NCBI RefSeq assembly: GCF_963924675.1
Contig: NC_089222.1
Span: 136,612,281-136,676,280, forward strand
Direction: 5' to 3'
Length of the DNA stretch: 64,000 nt
From: Phocoena phocoena
Lineage: Eukaryota; Chordata; Mammalia; Artiodactyla; Phocoenidae
The notes beneath the pieces are model-generated. The model had not been told where the DNA came from. It saw only the letters and a list, made by a program, of their open reading frames with translations, and did not search any database. Positions 34,725-46,934 of the stretch are shown here, in pieces (the first letter of the stretch is position 1; each line of letters opens with the position of its first letter). A program made the position numbers and the translations under genes.

Positions 34725-37700
34725 ACCCCAGCTACAGATGAGAGGCTTCTAAGGCTCCAATAAATCCTCATGAGAGGGGCCCACGAGCAGCCAAGGCTGT
34801 GCTGGCTTGAATTTTTGGAACTGTCTTAATATATTTGAAATTTATACTGAAATCCAATGTGCTGAGGTCTCCTGATAAAAACAGAAAAAAAAAAAAAAAA
34901 AGTGGAAGCATATGGTGGTCTGGGTCTTAAAGAAAAATGACTTCCGTGATAGAAACACGCTGTTGGAGAAATATGTCTTTTCAGCCCCATCAGTCACAAA
35001 CCTTTTCCAAATGTTGACATTACGCGTGATATTAATATACTCTAAAGGATCCGTGGAAAGTGGAAAAGCACAAATGTGCCATGCAAAGCCCGAGCCATGC
35101 CAATGCCCTTAATGGATTAGAAGTAACAGTTCACAGCTAGCTTTGTGTATTAGGGTTTGCAGTGGCTGGTGTCAGGGTGCTTACAACAATTAGTCACCAC
35201 CCAAGGGTGTGGCCAAATCTGGATTTTTCTAAATTAAAGAAAACAGATTCTCTCTCATCCAAGGATTTATTAAGGTTTTATTTTATTTTACTTCATTATC
35301 AAGGACTTTTTCCCTTTTGGATCCCTTCTTGGTTTGGGAGGTAAATTCTTATTTAGAATAAAGCTTCGTTTTTTACCTCCGCAAGCTTGGAGGAGTTACT
35401 CAGGCAGAGAATAACCTTTGAAGTTAAGAGAAACTGTGCTATCAAGCCAGGATACGAAACAAAACCAGAAAGGCACCCCTAATACATTATGGAATACAAT
35501 GCAGAATCTGCCCGAAGGTGATGCTAATTTCTGCTCTTGTCAATGAAAAACAGGTGTCAGGATGACTTGCTCTGTATTCATCTGAATCCTCAGGACTCCG
35601 GAGGTACCACATGGCGATACGGCAAAGCTAGTGGGCCTGGTGGGCAAGCGGGTAGCCCCGTGATGGGGCAAGGGCTGGCTCCTTTATTTTCTTTGGCATG
35701 GCTTATGGAAAAGTCAGAGAAAATGAATTTCAAATGATGGGTCAAAACTCAAGATCTGAAACACATTTCTTCCATCCTGTAGGTCTCCTGCGTTCGTGGA
35801 AATCATTCTGATAACTTTAATTTCATTGTCAGTTGCAGGTATATTGTTCATAGAGTTCTATTTGAAAAACTCTCTTCATTTCAGTCATTTATCAGGCAAT
35901 GAATCTTTCTCAATCCTGTAAAATCGTGGAAAAAAGTTCAAATTGGCTGTAAATGATTACACTAATTTCCTGGGGTTTTTTCCATCTCTTTTCTCCTTTG
36001 CCTTTTAAAATTGTCCCTTTCGCCTGCGGCATATTTTGCATCAAAAATGTGGAGGGGGACAGAAGATCTACATTAAGGCAGCAGCTGGGATGGGGCATCG
36101 CTCAGGCAACTTTTTCCCTCACTCAGTAATTTTGTCCACGTTGTAAAAATATTTCAAATGCTCAACAAATGTTGGCGTGCTAAACGGAAATATGGAAATA
36201 ACAAAATACTGTTTGGTGGGAAATTTTAAGAAATTAGACAGACGCATTAATGCTCTTATGGACAAAAGAGAGGCGACTGTTTTCTAAAGACTCTGAACTT
36301 TCCGAAAAGGGAGGAGACAGATGCTAGAAGCAGAAGGAAGAACATTGCCTGCAGGTCTGCTTCCGGCTTCTCCTTTCGGTTAACTTTGTTCTGGAAGGCA
36401 GCTTCTGAGGGGTCTCCCATGCACTGTGTTCTGGAGTAAGACCAAATCATAAGAAAGAGGAATATCTCTCCTCCTCAAGTCCACCACCGACTTGAGCCAA
36501 GGGAGGACATCGTCTTCCCTGCATCTCTGGCACAAGGATACCTGCAGAGAATGGCAGGCTCTGACCCTGACCTTGGGGACCCCCAGAGCTGCAGGACTGC
36601 CGTGTCCTCTCCCTCTCCTAGCCCCGTGTCCCCCTGTCCCACACCCCATCCCTGTTAATCGGGCCTTTCTTATTCCTCCTGGGTTCAGCTCTGTCTTGTT
36701 CTCAAACACAGCAGGTCCAGTGTGTACAACAGACTGGGGATCCCAAGGACCCAGCTGCACAAATGACCCCCACCTGTGAGAAGGCTCAGAGCAGGGTCCA
36801 TTGCCAGTACACCATGGAGCCCATGGGAGGGTGGCATGGCCCTGTTTCTTCGCATCCTGAGGGTCTACAGGGAGGAAAGCTTGCTCCCAGAGTTGGGGAT
36901 GCAATGTTGTTTCCTCGGGATGAGGTTAGACGGAAAAATGGAGGTCTGTGTCTAATTTAAAGGGTAGTGAAGAATTTAAGCTTGCCCAAAGAGAGAGCTG
37001 GTCTTTGCCCTTGCTTTCTGGGAGGTAATCGCTAAGCCCCTGGAATGTCAATCCTGATAGGAGTGTCTTTGTTGGCCTCCGGGCCGTGGACCACCCGGGC
37101 AATAACAGCATGCTCTAGGGTTGGGGCTCTGGATCCTTGGTGTCTGCTCTGCCCCCCAACTCTGTCTGCATAATGGAGCACCAGGAGAGACTCTGGACCC
37201 CAAGGCTCAAGTGAGCTTCCTGGTGGGCAATGCTCGGTGCATACATCACACATCACTCCCGGGAGGATAATTGTCCTGTGTGCACGAACAGGACACCTGC
37301 TAGCTCTGGGTCTGGTGCCCTCCTGGAGTTCACCCCATGCTCCTGCTTCTTTGGCTAATTTTAACCTGTGTTCTTTTCCTTTAACAAATGCAACTGGAGG
37401 ATAACAGCTTCCAAAGAGTTCTGTGCTTCTAGTGAATTATTGAAACTAAGGGTGCTTTCAGAACACCCTGAACTTGCAATTGATGTCAGAAGTGAAGGTG
37501 GTGATCTTCCAGACATTGTCCCTCTAACTTCGCAGTTGGTGAGGGTTCTCACCTGGGGTCTTTTAATTTACTTTTTCCTAATTAAAAGAAAAATTCTGTA
37601 ATGGAAAATTTTAAATATACGTAATGACGGTTTTTCAACTCCATCACTCCTTTTACATTTACCATTTGGAAATTGCCATTCTAGTGTAAGCAAGAGCCTT

Positions 37701-38070
37701 CTCTCTCTCACCTGGGGTCTTCTTCTTGAAGTGAGGACCTGAGGGTTTGCAAGGTGAGCCTTCTAGAACCTTCTCGCTTCTCCACTTCCTAAGAGCTACT
37801 TATTCTTATTCCTACCTCTTGGCCGCACTCAATCCACTTAACAGTATTTCCATTTGAGTCACTTATATCCAAACTAGCAATTACTTCTTATGTTCAGCTG
37901 ATACGATTTTTTAAACGATTCCTTTAAGGCTGACATATCCAGGTAAAAGGAAAACTTCTACTTCCATTTCCGGATCTGCAGAGTTGATACGATGTACACA
38001 TTCTCTGGGAATGGTGAAAGTTAGACAAAACGACACACAATAGGCTCTTGAGAAATGTTAGTTCCCACCT
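34725..38070. other. Unassigned, partly GC-richer sequence
   Basis: 3.3 kb with no recognised repeat. A 17-A run lies at about 34886-34902. The 36480-37300 portion is GC-richer than its surroundings but CpG-poor, so it is not a CpG island. It contains a 174-codon minus-strand frame (36380-36904) with no recognisable domain, overlapped by several other frames. I do not call it a gene. Confidence 0.35.
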
Positions 38071-38073
38071 GTA

Positions 38074-38509
38074 TGAGTTTCCCGGGGCTGCCTTAACGAA
38101 GTGTCACAAACTGGGTGGCTGAAAACAACAGAAATTCGTTTTCTCACCGTTCTGGAAGTTTGAAATTAAAGGGTTGGCAGGGCCATGTTCCCTCTGAAAC
38201 GTGTAGGGAAAGCCTTCCTTGCCTCTTCCAGATTCTGGTGGTTGGCTGGCACTCCTTGGCGTTGCTTGGCTTGTAGCTGCATCACTCCAATCCCCCATCT
38301 TCACGTGGGTTTCTCCCTGTGTCTGTCTCTTCACATGGACTTCTTTCTCTAATTCGTATTTTATTAGAGGGCCATCCTCCTCCATTATGACCTCACCTTA
38401 GCTAATTACATCTTCAAGGACCCTATCTCCAAATAAGGTCACATTCCAGGTACGGGGTGTTAGGACACGAAAATACCTTTTCCAAAGGGATACAGTCGAA
38501 TCCCTGACA
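38074..38509 (-). repeat. MLT1-type LTR (ERVL-MaLR)
   Basis: 'GTTTCCCGGGGCTGCCTTAA', 'TCACAAACTGGGTGGCTGAA', 'ATTCTGGTGGTTGGCTGGCA', 'TCCTTGGCGTTGCTTGGCTT' and 'ATCTCCAAATAAGGTCACAT'. TG...CA termini are visible on the plus strand, but I could not see a clean TSD. Frames at 38104-38385 and 38219-38401 are LTR-derived. Confidence 0.92.
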
Positions 38510-38559
38510 CCCTCCATTTCCCCTTTCTGAAAACTAAAGCTAAACATGTGAGCTCCTAC

Positions 38560-38665
38560 AGCCTCAGTTCCTTCATCTGTGAAATGGGAAGTGTTACATC
38601 ACTACCTCCCCGTCTAGGAAGGAATCAAAGAGATGAAAGCAGGCACGTGCCCAGCATGCACCTCC
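38560..38665 (+). repeat. MIR SINE fragment
   Basis: 'CTCAGTTCCTTCATCTGTGA' followed by 'AATGGGAAGTG': the central MIR section only. Confidence 0.7.
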
Positions 38666-40714
38666 ACGGGTGGACCTGATAGCTTAGACGCTCGAGAAAT
38701 GATACCTCATTATCCCTGTGAGGGAAACATCCAAGTAGGATGTTTTCTAATGCATTTACATTCATTAAAATCTGAGATGTGCAACGGCTCTTGCCTCACC
38801 TGTTTTTTCTCATCCCGCTGCCACCGGGTGCCTGGGGAGCTGGGAAGAGTACAAACCAAGGGGGCATTGTTTCCCGAGGAACCACATTCATCGACTCCGT
38901 TTGGACAGCCAGCACGCTGAGGCAGTCCCCGGCTACACCTTGCCTTCTTCCGTGTCTTGACTTCAAGCTTATCTGAGAGCCTTTTGTTCGGGCTCATAAT
39001 TAGTCAGTGACTCAGTAGCCCACAAACATTACCCGGGAGCCAGACAAGACCAGCAAGCTCTGAGGACCACCTGTTCCAAGTCATTTCCTGTGTGGGTGGT
39101 AACTTCACAGGCCTGAAAATGTGAGTTACGGTAAAAATGGCTTCAGCCCTGGCACCCTGAGTTGTTGAAACTAGATGCAATCTCGCTTGACTATGTTCTG
39201 GCCAGACATACTTCGTTATTGCCTTTTGCAAATATATTAAAAACTCTTACCCCTTTATAAACAAATGTTCTCCAGGGGTAGGCAACACACCCTGGCTATA
39301 AGGGAGAAAACACATCAGTGTTTCATCTACTGGGTCAGCTCTGCAAGGACAGAAGACACTTGGGAGGGGTGTTGATTGAGGTGGTGTGTTTGTTCCAGTG
39401 GGGATCGTTACCGATGGGGGTTCAAGAACATTCACAGTCAACGTTAAGCTACACCTCACACTAAACTGGAGTTTTGGAAACATTAAAATCAAATCTTCTG
39501 TTCACAGTACTCTTAAATTGGCCAATGGAGTGGAAAAAAAAAACAAACAGCTCAGTTATTTATGTCATGTAGACAAAACACTGGGTTGGTTGACTGATTA
39601 TTTCCACTGTATAATGAGCCATCGTTGCCGTTTTCACTCTGAATTTAACTGCCACATTTTTCCATGAATGTAACAGTTCCCTCATGAAGAAGGTTCATTT
39701 TTCAACTTATCGTCCCTCATCTTCCGGCTTCCTGATCTTGCTGTAGATTGTCAAGTCCTTGGGTCATGATGAAACTTTAAAAATCATTTCTTTTTATTTT
39801 TTCTGATTAGAAAAACAATACAGGCTCACTATTGCACATTTTAACCACAGGCCCACAACCCAGGAAAAAGTAGTATCAAATTTATTTAACCAATCTTTTT
39901 TGTTGAGCATTTGGATGGTTCTAATATGTAGTTATTATTAAACAATTAGCATTCTATTAGTCTTTGATACAAGTAATAACTGATCATCTTAGTGCAGGAT
40001 TAGTCTTAACATTAACATATATTTTAATAATGCTTTTATTTCATCTTATTTTTCAAACTTTCATTGCTTTGCCCTTCAGTGAAGAGGGTGGTTTTAGCTA
40101 GGGCTGCAAATTTATTCATCATAAAAATAAAATCAGAACAGAATACACAGGAATCACAATAGGATGTAGGACAAGGTGTAGACTAGAGGTGAGGTTCTAG
40201 CCCCAATCACAACTGCTTAAGCTTTGAAAATAAAACAACTCATTTCTAAGCACTAAGTTGATGCTCTCCCATTAAACCAACTCTTACATTGTCCCCGGAA
40301 ACTGGCCACCAAGACTAGTGAGCTACTAGTGAAGGTCGAGTGAACTGCTCTGGGTTATATGCTTATTATGTGTGTAAGGTTGCACTGAAAGCCCAGGTCT
40401 TTCAGCTCCACACAATTTTTTTTTTTTTAGGTATATACCTGTTCCAAGTATTGCTTATACTGAAAAATTGTTCTTTATCTGAAATTCAAAGTTACCTTAA
40501 GGTCCTGTATTTTTATCTGGGACACTTAGAGAGAGAACTGGTGGTTTTACAAGCAGCATTTGTGTCTACTGGTTGGTTTGTGCCTGTGAGCTGTTAAATG
40601 TTTTGACCATCACACCCCTGCAAACAACAAACCACCTTGTCATTCGAGAAGTCTCCTTATTTATGACCAAGAGAGACAGTCTAGAAAAAAGTTCTCCTAA
40701 GTTCATGGGGCAGG
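38666..40714. other. Unassigned sequence
   Basis: About 2 kb. No named repeat except a vaguely L1/L2-like AT-rich stretch at 39790-40060. Frames of 65-95 codons on both strands overlap freely. No gene called. Confidence 0.35.
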
Positions 40715-40905
40715 AAGGCAGTGTGATATCACAGAAAGAACAGGGACTTAGGAACCTGATGACTTGAGTCAAGTCTTAGCTGTGTGACCTGGTGTTAATT
40801 ACTTAACCTCTCTGAGCCTCGATTTCTTGATCAAAATAGGACTAATAATACCTATTTCCCATGATTTTAGTGATTGTGAATGAGATAATGTACATTATTT
40901 CATTA
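40715..40905 (+). repeat. MIR SINE
   Basis: Sense MIR: 'GGCAGTGTGATATCACAGAA', 'CTTAGCTGTGTGACCTGGTG' and 'TTAACCTCTCTGAGCCTCGA'. Confidence 0.92.
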
Positions 40906-41214
40906 TTTAAAACCCTCAACTAAAATGGGGATACTTTAGCTACAACTTATAATTTAGTCATAACAACTGAAAACACTGAGTACTCCAGCTCCCAATCCTT
41001 ACTTCCCATATACCCCAGTGACAATTATTAAAGCCGGTGTCACACACATTTTGCAAGGTAGAGGTAGATAGAGATGGGGTAAAAGGACAGTGTGCCCAGG
41101 AAAACCTGAAGTTCCCAGAGTGAAGGGGGCAGATCTCAAGTACAAACTATCCTCTTTGCTTGTAAAAGTGACTTTATTGGCTTCACTCAACAGTTAGCCT
41201 TGCATTTTGACGGG
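40906..41214. other. Unassigned sequence
   Basis: No feature recognised. Confidence 0.35.
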
Positions 41215-41420
41215 GATCATTAATTCACACACTCATGCATTTATTTATTTAAAAAATCCCTGGGGCAGACAGCATCCCAGGCTCTGGGGCGTAGGAAACA
41301 TGCACTGGACCTGTTCCTGTCCTCACGCAGCTCGCAGTCCAGAGGGCTAGACGGGCATTAAGCAAATGATCATGCAGAGAAGTATTGTAGCACAAGTTCT
41401 GATTAGCATTGTAAGAGCAA
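41215..41420 (-). repeat. L2-like tail
   Basis: 'CTCATGCATTTATTTATTTA', 'CCTGTCCTCACGCAGCTCGC' and 'TCCAGAGGGCTAGACGGGCA' fit the antisense L2 tail. Diverged. Confidence 0.5.
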
Positions 41421-41586
41421 AGTACAGGCTGGTTTGGGAGGGTAAAACGGGCAAAGGTGGTTGAGAATAGCGCTTGGTCATCTCCACACTCTCTCCTCCC
41501 GCTCCCAACCAGGTAAATGCACGGTCCATGCGACACTGAAAAGATATTATTGGGTAGAAGGAATCTGGGAACCTAAAAAGCAGGAT

Positions 41587-41782
41587 AGGGCTTCCCTGAT
41601 GGCGCAGTGGTTGAGAGTCCACCTGCGGATGCAGGGGACGCGGGTTCGTGCCCCGGTCCGGGAAGATCCCACATGCCGCGGAGCGGCTGGGTCCGTGAGC
41701 CATGGCCGCTGGGCCTGTGTGCCCGGAGCCTGTGCTCCGCAATGGGAGAGGCCACAACAGTGAGAGGGCCGCGTACCGAAAA
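41587..41782 (+). mobile_element. CHR-2 SINE
   Basis: 'GGCTTCCCTGATGGCGCAGT', B-box 'GGGTTCGTGCCCCGGTCC', 'GGCCGCTGGGCCTGTGTGCC' and 'GAGAGGCCACAACAGTGAGA', then an A-rich tail. Close to the family consensus, so relatively young. The likely TSD begins TAAAAAG (41575-41587 and 41814-41826, imperfect). Frames of 70-167 codons across it are SINE by-products. Confidence 0.96.
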
Positions 41783-41967
41783 AAACACAGAAAAACAAAA
41801 AACTGAATGGTATTAAAAAGAAGAATTGTGAAAAATCTTGCTAATGACACTGATTCTCAGGACCCAAGGCAGACTTAACTCTATCCAAATCCCCAATCCA
41901 GAGGCCTGGTAAGCCATCATAGAAATCATTAGGCAAGTTTGAAGAAACACAACATCCTTCCGGATCT

Positions 41968-42135
41968 GTGGTCTCAAGCTTGGTTGCACATTGGAATCAC
42001 CGGGGAGCTTAGAAAAATGGGGATGCCTGGGTCCCACCCTAGAGATTATGATTTACATGATTTGGGATGTGTCCTGAGTGTCAGGCCTGTTAACCTCTCC
42101 CCAGGTGATTACAAGGGCAGTCAAGGTTGAAGTCC
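41968..42135 (+). repeat. hAT-Charlie MITE fragment (MER5/MER20-like)
   Basis: 'GTGGTCTCAAGCTTGGTTGC', 'ATTGGAATCACCGGGGAGCT', 'GATGCCTGGGTCCCACCCTA' and 'CCCCAGGTGATTACAAGGGC' follow the small Charlie-derived elements that match '...CACCTGGGAGCTTGTTAGAA'-type consensuses. Exact family uncertain. Confidence 0.65.
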
Positions 42136-42590
42136 ATCCAGCTAGAGCAAGTTCTGTTGTCACGCAGATGAAATGAAAGGGCTGGATGAGGCTAATCTCA
42201 CCCACGTAAAAACCATGTCCAAAGCCGCTCACTGATTAGGGACAATGCAGGGCTGGATTCTGAGTCCCAGCCTTCTGACTCCACCTCTCCCCCTCTTCCC
42301 TGCATTATCAGATGCCCATATGTCTGAATGTAAAAGTTGTCTTTTAAATGTACACAAAAGGTTTTAATTACATTAGTTCAAGAAAAACATCAATAATTGA
42401 ACATTTGGGATTTCATAAACCATTTGACTATTCAGAAATCAAAATTTTCTGTATGGCCTCCATCTCCACCACCAATAACACGAAGGTTGTTAAAAGGCAC
42501 GTTTTAAGTTGCAAAAATACTTGCAACATAGATGATAAAGTGTTATGTGCAGCATGTTTTGAAATAAATAAGAAGATGAATAATCCAATA
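42136..42590. other. Unassigned sequence
   Basis: No gene seen. The plus frame at 42348-42602 has no recognised domain. Confidence 0.35.
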
Positions 42591-42594
42591 GAAC

Positions 42595-43180
42595 AAGGAT
42601 AAAAACCTGTGAACAGAAAATTACACAAAAGGAAATTTAAGTGACCAATAAAAACATAAAAGTGTCTTTGACCTCCTTAATCATTAAAGTCATATAAATT
42701 AAAATATTTGTGAATTATCGATATCCACTTATCAAATTATGAATGATTAAAAGATTGATAATATCGGTTATTGGTAAGGATGTGACGACTGGTGATAAGG
42801 TAAACTGACATAACCTTTCTGCAGAGCCATTTGTCAAAAGCCGTAAAATATGTGCATGCTCTTTGACCAGGTAATTCTATTTTAAACAAATTTTCCTAAA
42901 AGAGAAGTGTATTAAGATGTATGTGTAAGGATCTTTTCCATCATAGAGTTTCTTATGATATCAAATATTTGGCAATAATCCAAACATCCATCAATAGAGA
43001 ATTGGTGAGGTAAATCTTGATAGATCCACACAAAGGAATAATGGGCAACTGGTAAAAATTATATTGCAGAATTACATTTATTGACATAGAAATATGTTTC
43101 ATGTATATAAAGTGAATAAAGTTACCAAACTATGCATCACAGGTGCTCATTTTTTCACATGCATGAGAGAGTGTGTATGC
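42595..43180 (+). repeat. Old LINE-1 (L1M-like) ORF2 end / 3' UTR
   Basis: 'GACCAATAAAAACATAAAAG', 'CTCCTTAATCATTAAAGTCA', 'TCTTTGACCAGGTAATTCTA', 'AATCCAAACATCCATCAATA' and 'ACACAAAGGAATAATGGGCA' trace an L1 ORF2 3' part. Multiple stops and indels. Confidence 0.75.
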
Positions 43181-43334
43181 GTTGACAACAAAAACCTAGG
43201 TTTGAGGTTCGATCCTGGTTTTGCCTAGGGTCTCATTCTTCCAGGGGTTGAGGTGTTTTCCAGGATGCAAGAATTTCCATGTTAAATCTGGGACGACTCT
43301 GAGCAAAGTAGAATGATTAATCATCCAGTCTTGC

Positions 43335-43420
43335 CACTAACTAGCTGTGTGATTTGGGACATGGCTTTTCATCTTTGTGGCACAGATTTGAAATAACATT
43401 GGCTGGGAAATTTGTAATGC
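43335..43420 (+). repeat. MIR-like fragment
   Basis: 'TTGCCACTAACTAGCTGTGT' and 'GATTTGGGACATGGCTTTTC' match the MIR core over about 60 bases. Confidence 0.6.
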
Positions 43421-43424
43421 CTCC

Positions 43425-45372
43425 CCGGTCCGACATATTAACAATATTTCTCTTTAGGTACTGAGAATAAGGTATTTTAAAGTTTCTTCCATATTTCTTT
43501 GGAGTACCTATCCATCATATTCATAATATAAAAAGCAATAAAGACATTTCTATTAAAAATAATCCCATGGTTCAACGACATCTATTTCTAGTACCAAGGC
43601 AATGGCACTTAATTGTAAAGAAGTGTTTCCATAGAATGTCGATCACAGATATTTGCTACAGAACAAGAGCTGAGGCCTAGAAATTCAAGAACAGGGAGGG
43701 GATCACAGACAATATCTCCCTGTACAACCACAAGATCTTAGACTAGACGTGCTAAATGAATAAACAGAAATTTACTCCTTGTTTTACGGAAATAGCAGCA
43801 AACCCCCTGTATGGATTCAGTGGGTATTAGATTAGAATCTAGAATGATTTATTTATTTTGTCCCCCAAATAAGAAGACTGCAGCTTATAAACAATTTTCA
43901 AAGTGAGTGCATTTTGTTTGAAAACATTCACTTTGAAAGTTTCAATATTAATAATTTTTACATTGCTTTGATAAGACTAAATAGTGATGCGTTTCAAAGA
44001 ATCTTCTGTTGATAGTATTAGTTTACTGAGAGAAGAGTCCTACTAACAAGTGAAACAGTCAGTCTAGAGGGCCTTTAGGAGGAAGTTTCCCAGAAAAGGC
44101 TTTGATTTAGGTCAAGCCTAAAATTTGCTGGGTTTGGTTAGTGATGGCGCTGGGCAAGGAGAAGTTGCCACGTGTCCCAAGGTATGAACCATAGCTTGGA
44201 AGGTAGGTAGAAATAAAACATACTCTTCTTAGAAATATCAGAATTGTACATTTTGGCATGCATGAAATGGAAGGCTCATTCTGCAGCCTTTAACACATCT
44301 CAAGTCCTGACTTCCTCTAGAGCAAGCATCCCTGCCAATTTCTCATCTGTCTGGTAGCAGCTGCAGAAGTTGGTGGAGTCTGAAAAAAGCAAAAGAATCT
44401 AGAGGCTGTGCCCTGCAAAGACCTGGCTGCCATCTTTCCAACAGAATCCCTGGCCACACCCCTAAATCCTCGCCTGAATACTGGATGCATTTATGTTACA
44501 ACTTTTGAAATTTCCTTCCTAACTTTGTACTCTTTGTGCTCTGTTCTCCATTTCAGGAGAAAGCAGAGCCAGTCCTGAAATCACTGACAGTTCTGCCTCT
44601 GAAAACCCCTTAACTTCCTTCTGTGTCTGGAAATTACACCTGGGTTCCAAAATATCCTTCGTTGCTTTTGATGAGAAAGTCTGATGAGAGTGTACGGTTT
44701 GATTCACTGGCCAGGATTCCTGACAAGTTTTCACATGAATATTCCTATTGCAGTTTGACAAGTCATTTGGTGTGAAGGATGATATTTAGCGATCCTATTA
44801 AGCAGTGAATTTCTCCTTATCTATTTCCCCCAATTTATTTTAATTAAGTAGAAAAAGGTTTGCACAATTTCCCTCTCCAGATTTACAATCCTCTCCACCA
44901 CTGGCAGGGTGCCTGGTAGGCTGCAGCTTTAGATCCCAGACGGGGTTGCTGGAAATACAACAGTCCGTGGCTGATGTGCAGCTCCAAAGCCTTCCTGTTT
45001 GAAATACACTTTTAACCCAGAAAGATGAAAACACAAATTGCATTTCCGAATATGGACAACGAAATGCACTGTGTGTATTTTCTCTGGATGCTTTGGAAAA
45101 CTACACGCTAATCCAAATGGCACTCCCTTAAACATTGCTATGGAATTATCATGGTTTAGGAATAGAGCATTGAATAGAATGCTTATTGAAAACTTTGAAC
45201 TCATTCTACTGTGTTACCACCTTAATCTGTCAAACTTTAGCTATGTCCAAAAAATTACAAAGAAGAACCCTCTAGTCCTTTCGCAACCAAATCTTTTGAA
45301 TAGCAAAATCAATGAAATCTGACTTCAGTCACGGTCTTTGTTCTGCTGCTAACTGGCTGCAGTGGACAATGG
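43425..45372. other. Unassigned sequence
   Basis: Nearly 2 kb without recognised genes or repeats. Frames at 44519-44761, 44840-45043 and 44929-45204 (minus) and 45038-45322 (plus) overlap and show no domains. Confidence 0.35.
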
Positions 45373-45392
45373 ATTTCAAGGGTTAATTTTTA

Positions 45393-45607
45393 CTTTTTAC
45401 TTTATTTTTATTTTTTCAGTACGTGGGCCTCTCATTGTTGGGGCCTCTCCCGTTGCGGAGCACAGGCTCTGGACGTGCAGGCTCAGCGGCCATGGCTCAC
45501 GGGCCCAGCCACTCTGTGGCATGTGGGATCTTCCTGGACTGGGGCACGAACCCGTGTCCCCTGCATCGGCAGGTGGACTCTCAACCACTGTGCCACCAGG
45601 GAAGCCC
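45393..45607 (-). mobile_element. CHR-2 SINE with TSD
   Basis: Antisense CHR-2: 'TTTCAGTACGTGGGCCTCTC', 'CCTCTCCCGTTGCGGAGCAC', 'GGCACGAACCCGTGTCCCCT' and 'ACTGTGCCACCAGGGAAGCC'. The TSD starting TCAAGGGTTAATTTT is seen at about 45376 and again at 45608. Confidence 0.96.
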
Positions 45608-45733
45608 TCAAGGGTTAATTTTTTAACAGTTCCAACAATTTATGTGTTTATGAGTGACTTGTTTTCTTTCTTTTGCTTCATTTTCATTCTTTTCTTATCT
45701 TTCTTCCTTCCTTTCTTTTTTTTTATAGACAGT

Positions 45734-46138
45734 TGATTAGTCTGCTTAGGCTGCCATAACAAAAGACCACAGGCTGGGTGGCTGAAACAATAGAAATTTA
45801 TTTCTCAAAGTTCTGGAGGCTGGAAAGTTCAAGGTCAAGGTGCCAGCAGATCTAGTTCCTGGAGACTCTCTTCTTGGCTTGCAGAGCTACTTCTCACTAT
45901 GTCCTCACATGGAAGAGAGAGGAAAAGAGTGAGACAGAGACAGAGAGACAGAGAGAGGAGAGAGTACACTCTGGTGTCTCTTGTAAGAACACTAACCCTA
46001 TAGGACAAGGACCCCACCCTTATGACCTCACAGATTTAATTACCTCCTTATAGGTGCCATCCCCAAATTATAGTCACAATGGGGGTTAGGGCTTCAACAT
46101 ATAATTTTTGGGGAGGACACAATTCAGTCCAGAGTAGT
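45734..46138 (-). repeat. MLT1-type LTR (ERVL-MaLR)
   Basis: 'ATTAGTCTGCTTAGGCTGCC', 'CCACAGGCTGGGTGGCTGAA', 'CAAAGTTCTGGAGGCTGGAA', 'GGGGTTAGGGCTTCAACATA' and 'GGGGAGGACACAATTCAGTC'. A (GAGA)n tract has expanded inside at about 45918-45965. Confidence 0.9.
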
Positions 46139-46289
46139 AACTAATTAAGTAAGTGAAAAGAGACAATTTGGTTTGGGAAAGCAGGTAGAGTCTGAATGTT
46201 TCTTGCTTTTCAGATGAAAAGTTTTGGTAAAAAGCCTTCATATAACAGTTGTAAAGTACTGCTGATGAGAAAGACCATCACAGAATGAG

Positions 46290-46360
46290 TAAAGACTCAG
46301 AGACATCTAGACTTCCTTCTCTGCTCTATTCCTTTCTGGTTGAGTGACCATGAGCACATG
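46290..46360 (+). repeat. MIR fragment, left half (split by SINE)
   Basis: 'GGTTGAGTGACCATGAGCAC' is MIR-like. The element continues at 46744 after the SINE ('TTTCTTTGTGGGAATAATGG', 'GCACGTACAATGCTCGGTGA'). Confidence 0.6.
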
Positions 46361-46372
46361 CTATAAGATTTT

Positions 46373-46731
46373 TTTGATATAAATATATTAATTTAATTTA
46401 TTTATTTTTGGCTGCATTGGGTTTTCATTGCTGCGCACGGGCTTTCTCTGGTTGTGGCGAGCAGGGGCTACTCTTCATTGCGGTGCGCGGGCTTCTCATT
46501 GTGGTGGCTTCTCTTGTTGTGGAGCACAGGCTCTAGGCAAGTGGGCTTCAGTAGTTGTGGCATGTAGGCTTCCATAGTTGTGGCTCATGGGCTCTCGAGT
46601 GAAGACTCGGTAGTTGTGGCGCACTGGCTTAGCTGCTCCATGGCGTGTGGGATCTTCTCGGACCAGGGCTCGAACCTGTGTCCCCTGCATTGGGAGGCGG
46701 ATTCTTAACCACTGTACCACCAGGGAAGTCC
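46373..46731 (-). mobile_element. CHR-type SINE, long form, inserted in a MIR
   Basis: Antisense: 'ATTTATTTTTGGCTGCATTG', repeated 'GGTTGTGGCGAGCAGGGGCT'-type units, 'CAGGGCTCGAACCTGTGTCC' (B box) and 'CACTGTACCACCAGGGAAGT'. Perfect 12-base TSD CTATAAGATTTT at 46361-46372 and 46732-46743. Confidence 0.96.
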
Positions 46732-46876
46732 CTATAAGATTTTATAACCTGTTTCTTTGTGGGAATAATGGTATTTATCTCAGGTAACTGTTGACTAGTT
46801 TAACTGGGAATTTGCACGTACAATGCTCGGTGAGGGGGCTGGTGCAGAGTCAGTCCTCACTTTCAGCCACTATTAC

Positions 46877-46930
46877 TATCATCACCATCATCATCATCAT
46901 CATCATCAACATCAACATCATCATTAACAT
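46877..46930. repeat. (CAT)n trinucleotide microsatellite
   Basis: CATCAT units with CAA interruptions. Located next to the MIR remnant. Confidence 0.93.
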
Positions 46931-46934
46931 TTCC

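Noticed and set aside
36480..37300. CpG island / promoter
   Set aside because: GC-richer than the surroundings, but CpG dinucleotides are sparse and no gene start is visible.
41587..41782. Functional tRNA genes in the A/B-box-containing SINE heads
   Set aside because: tRNA-like ancestry of CHR SINEs explains the boxes. The rest does not fold as a tRNA, and the copies end in A-rich tails.
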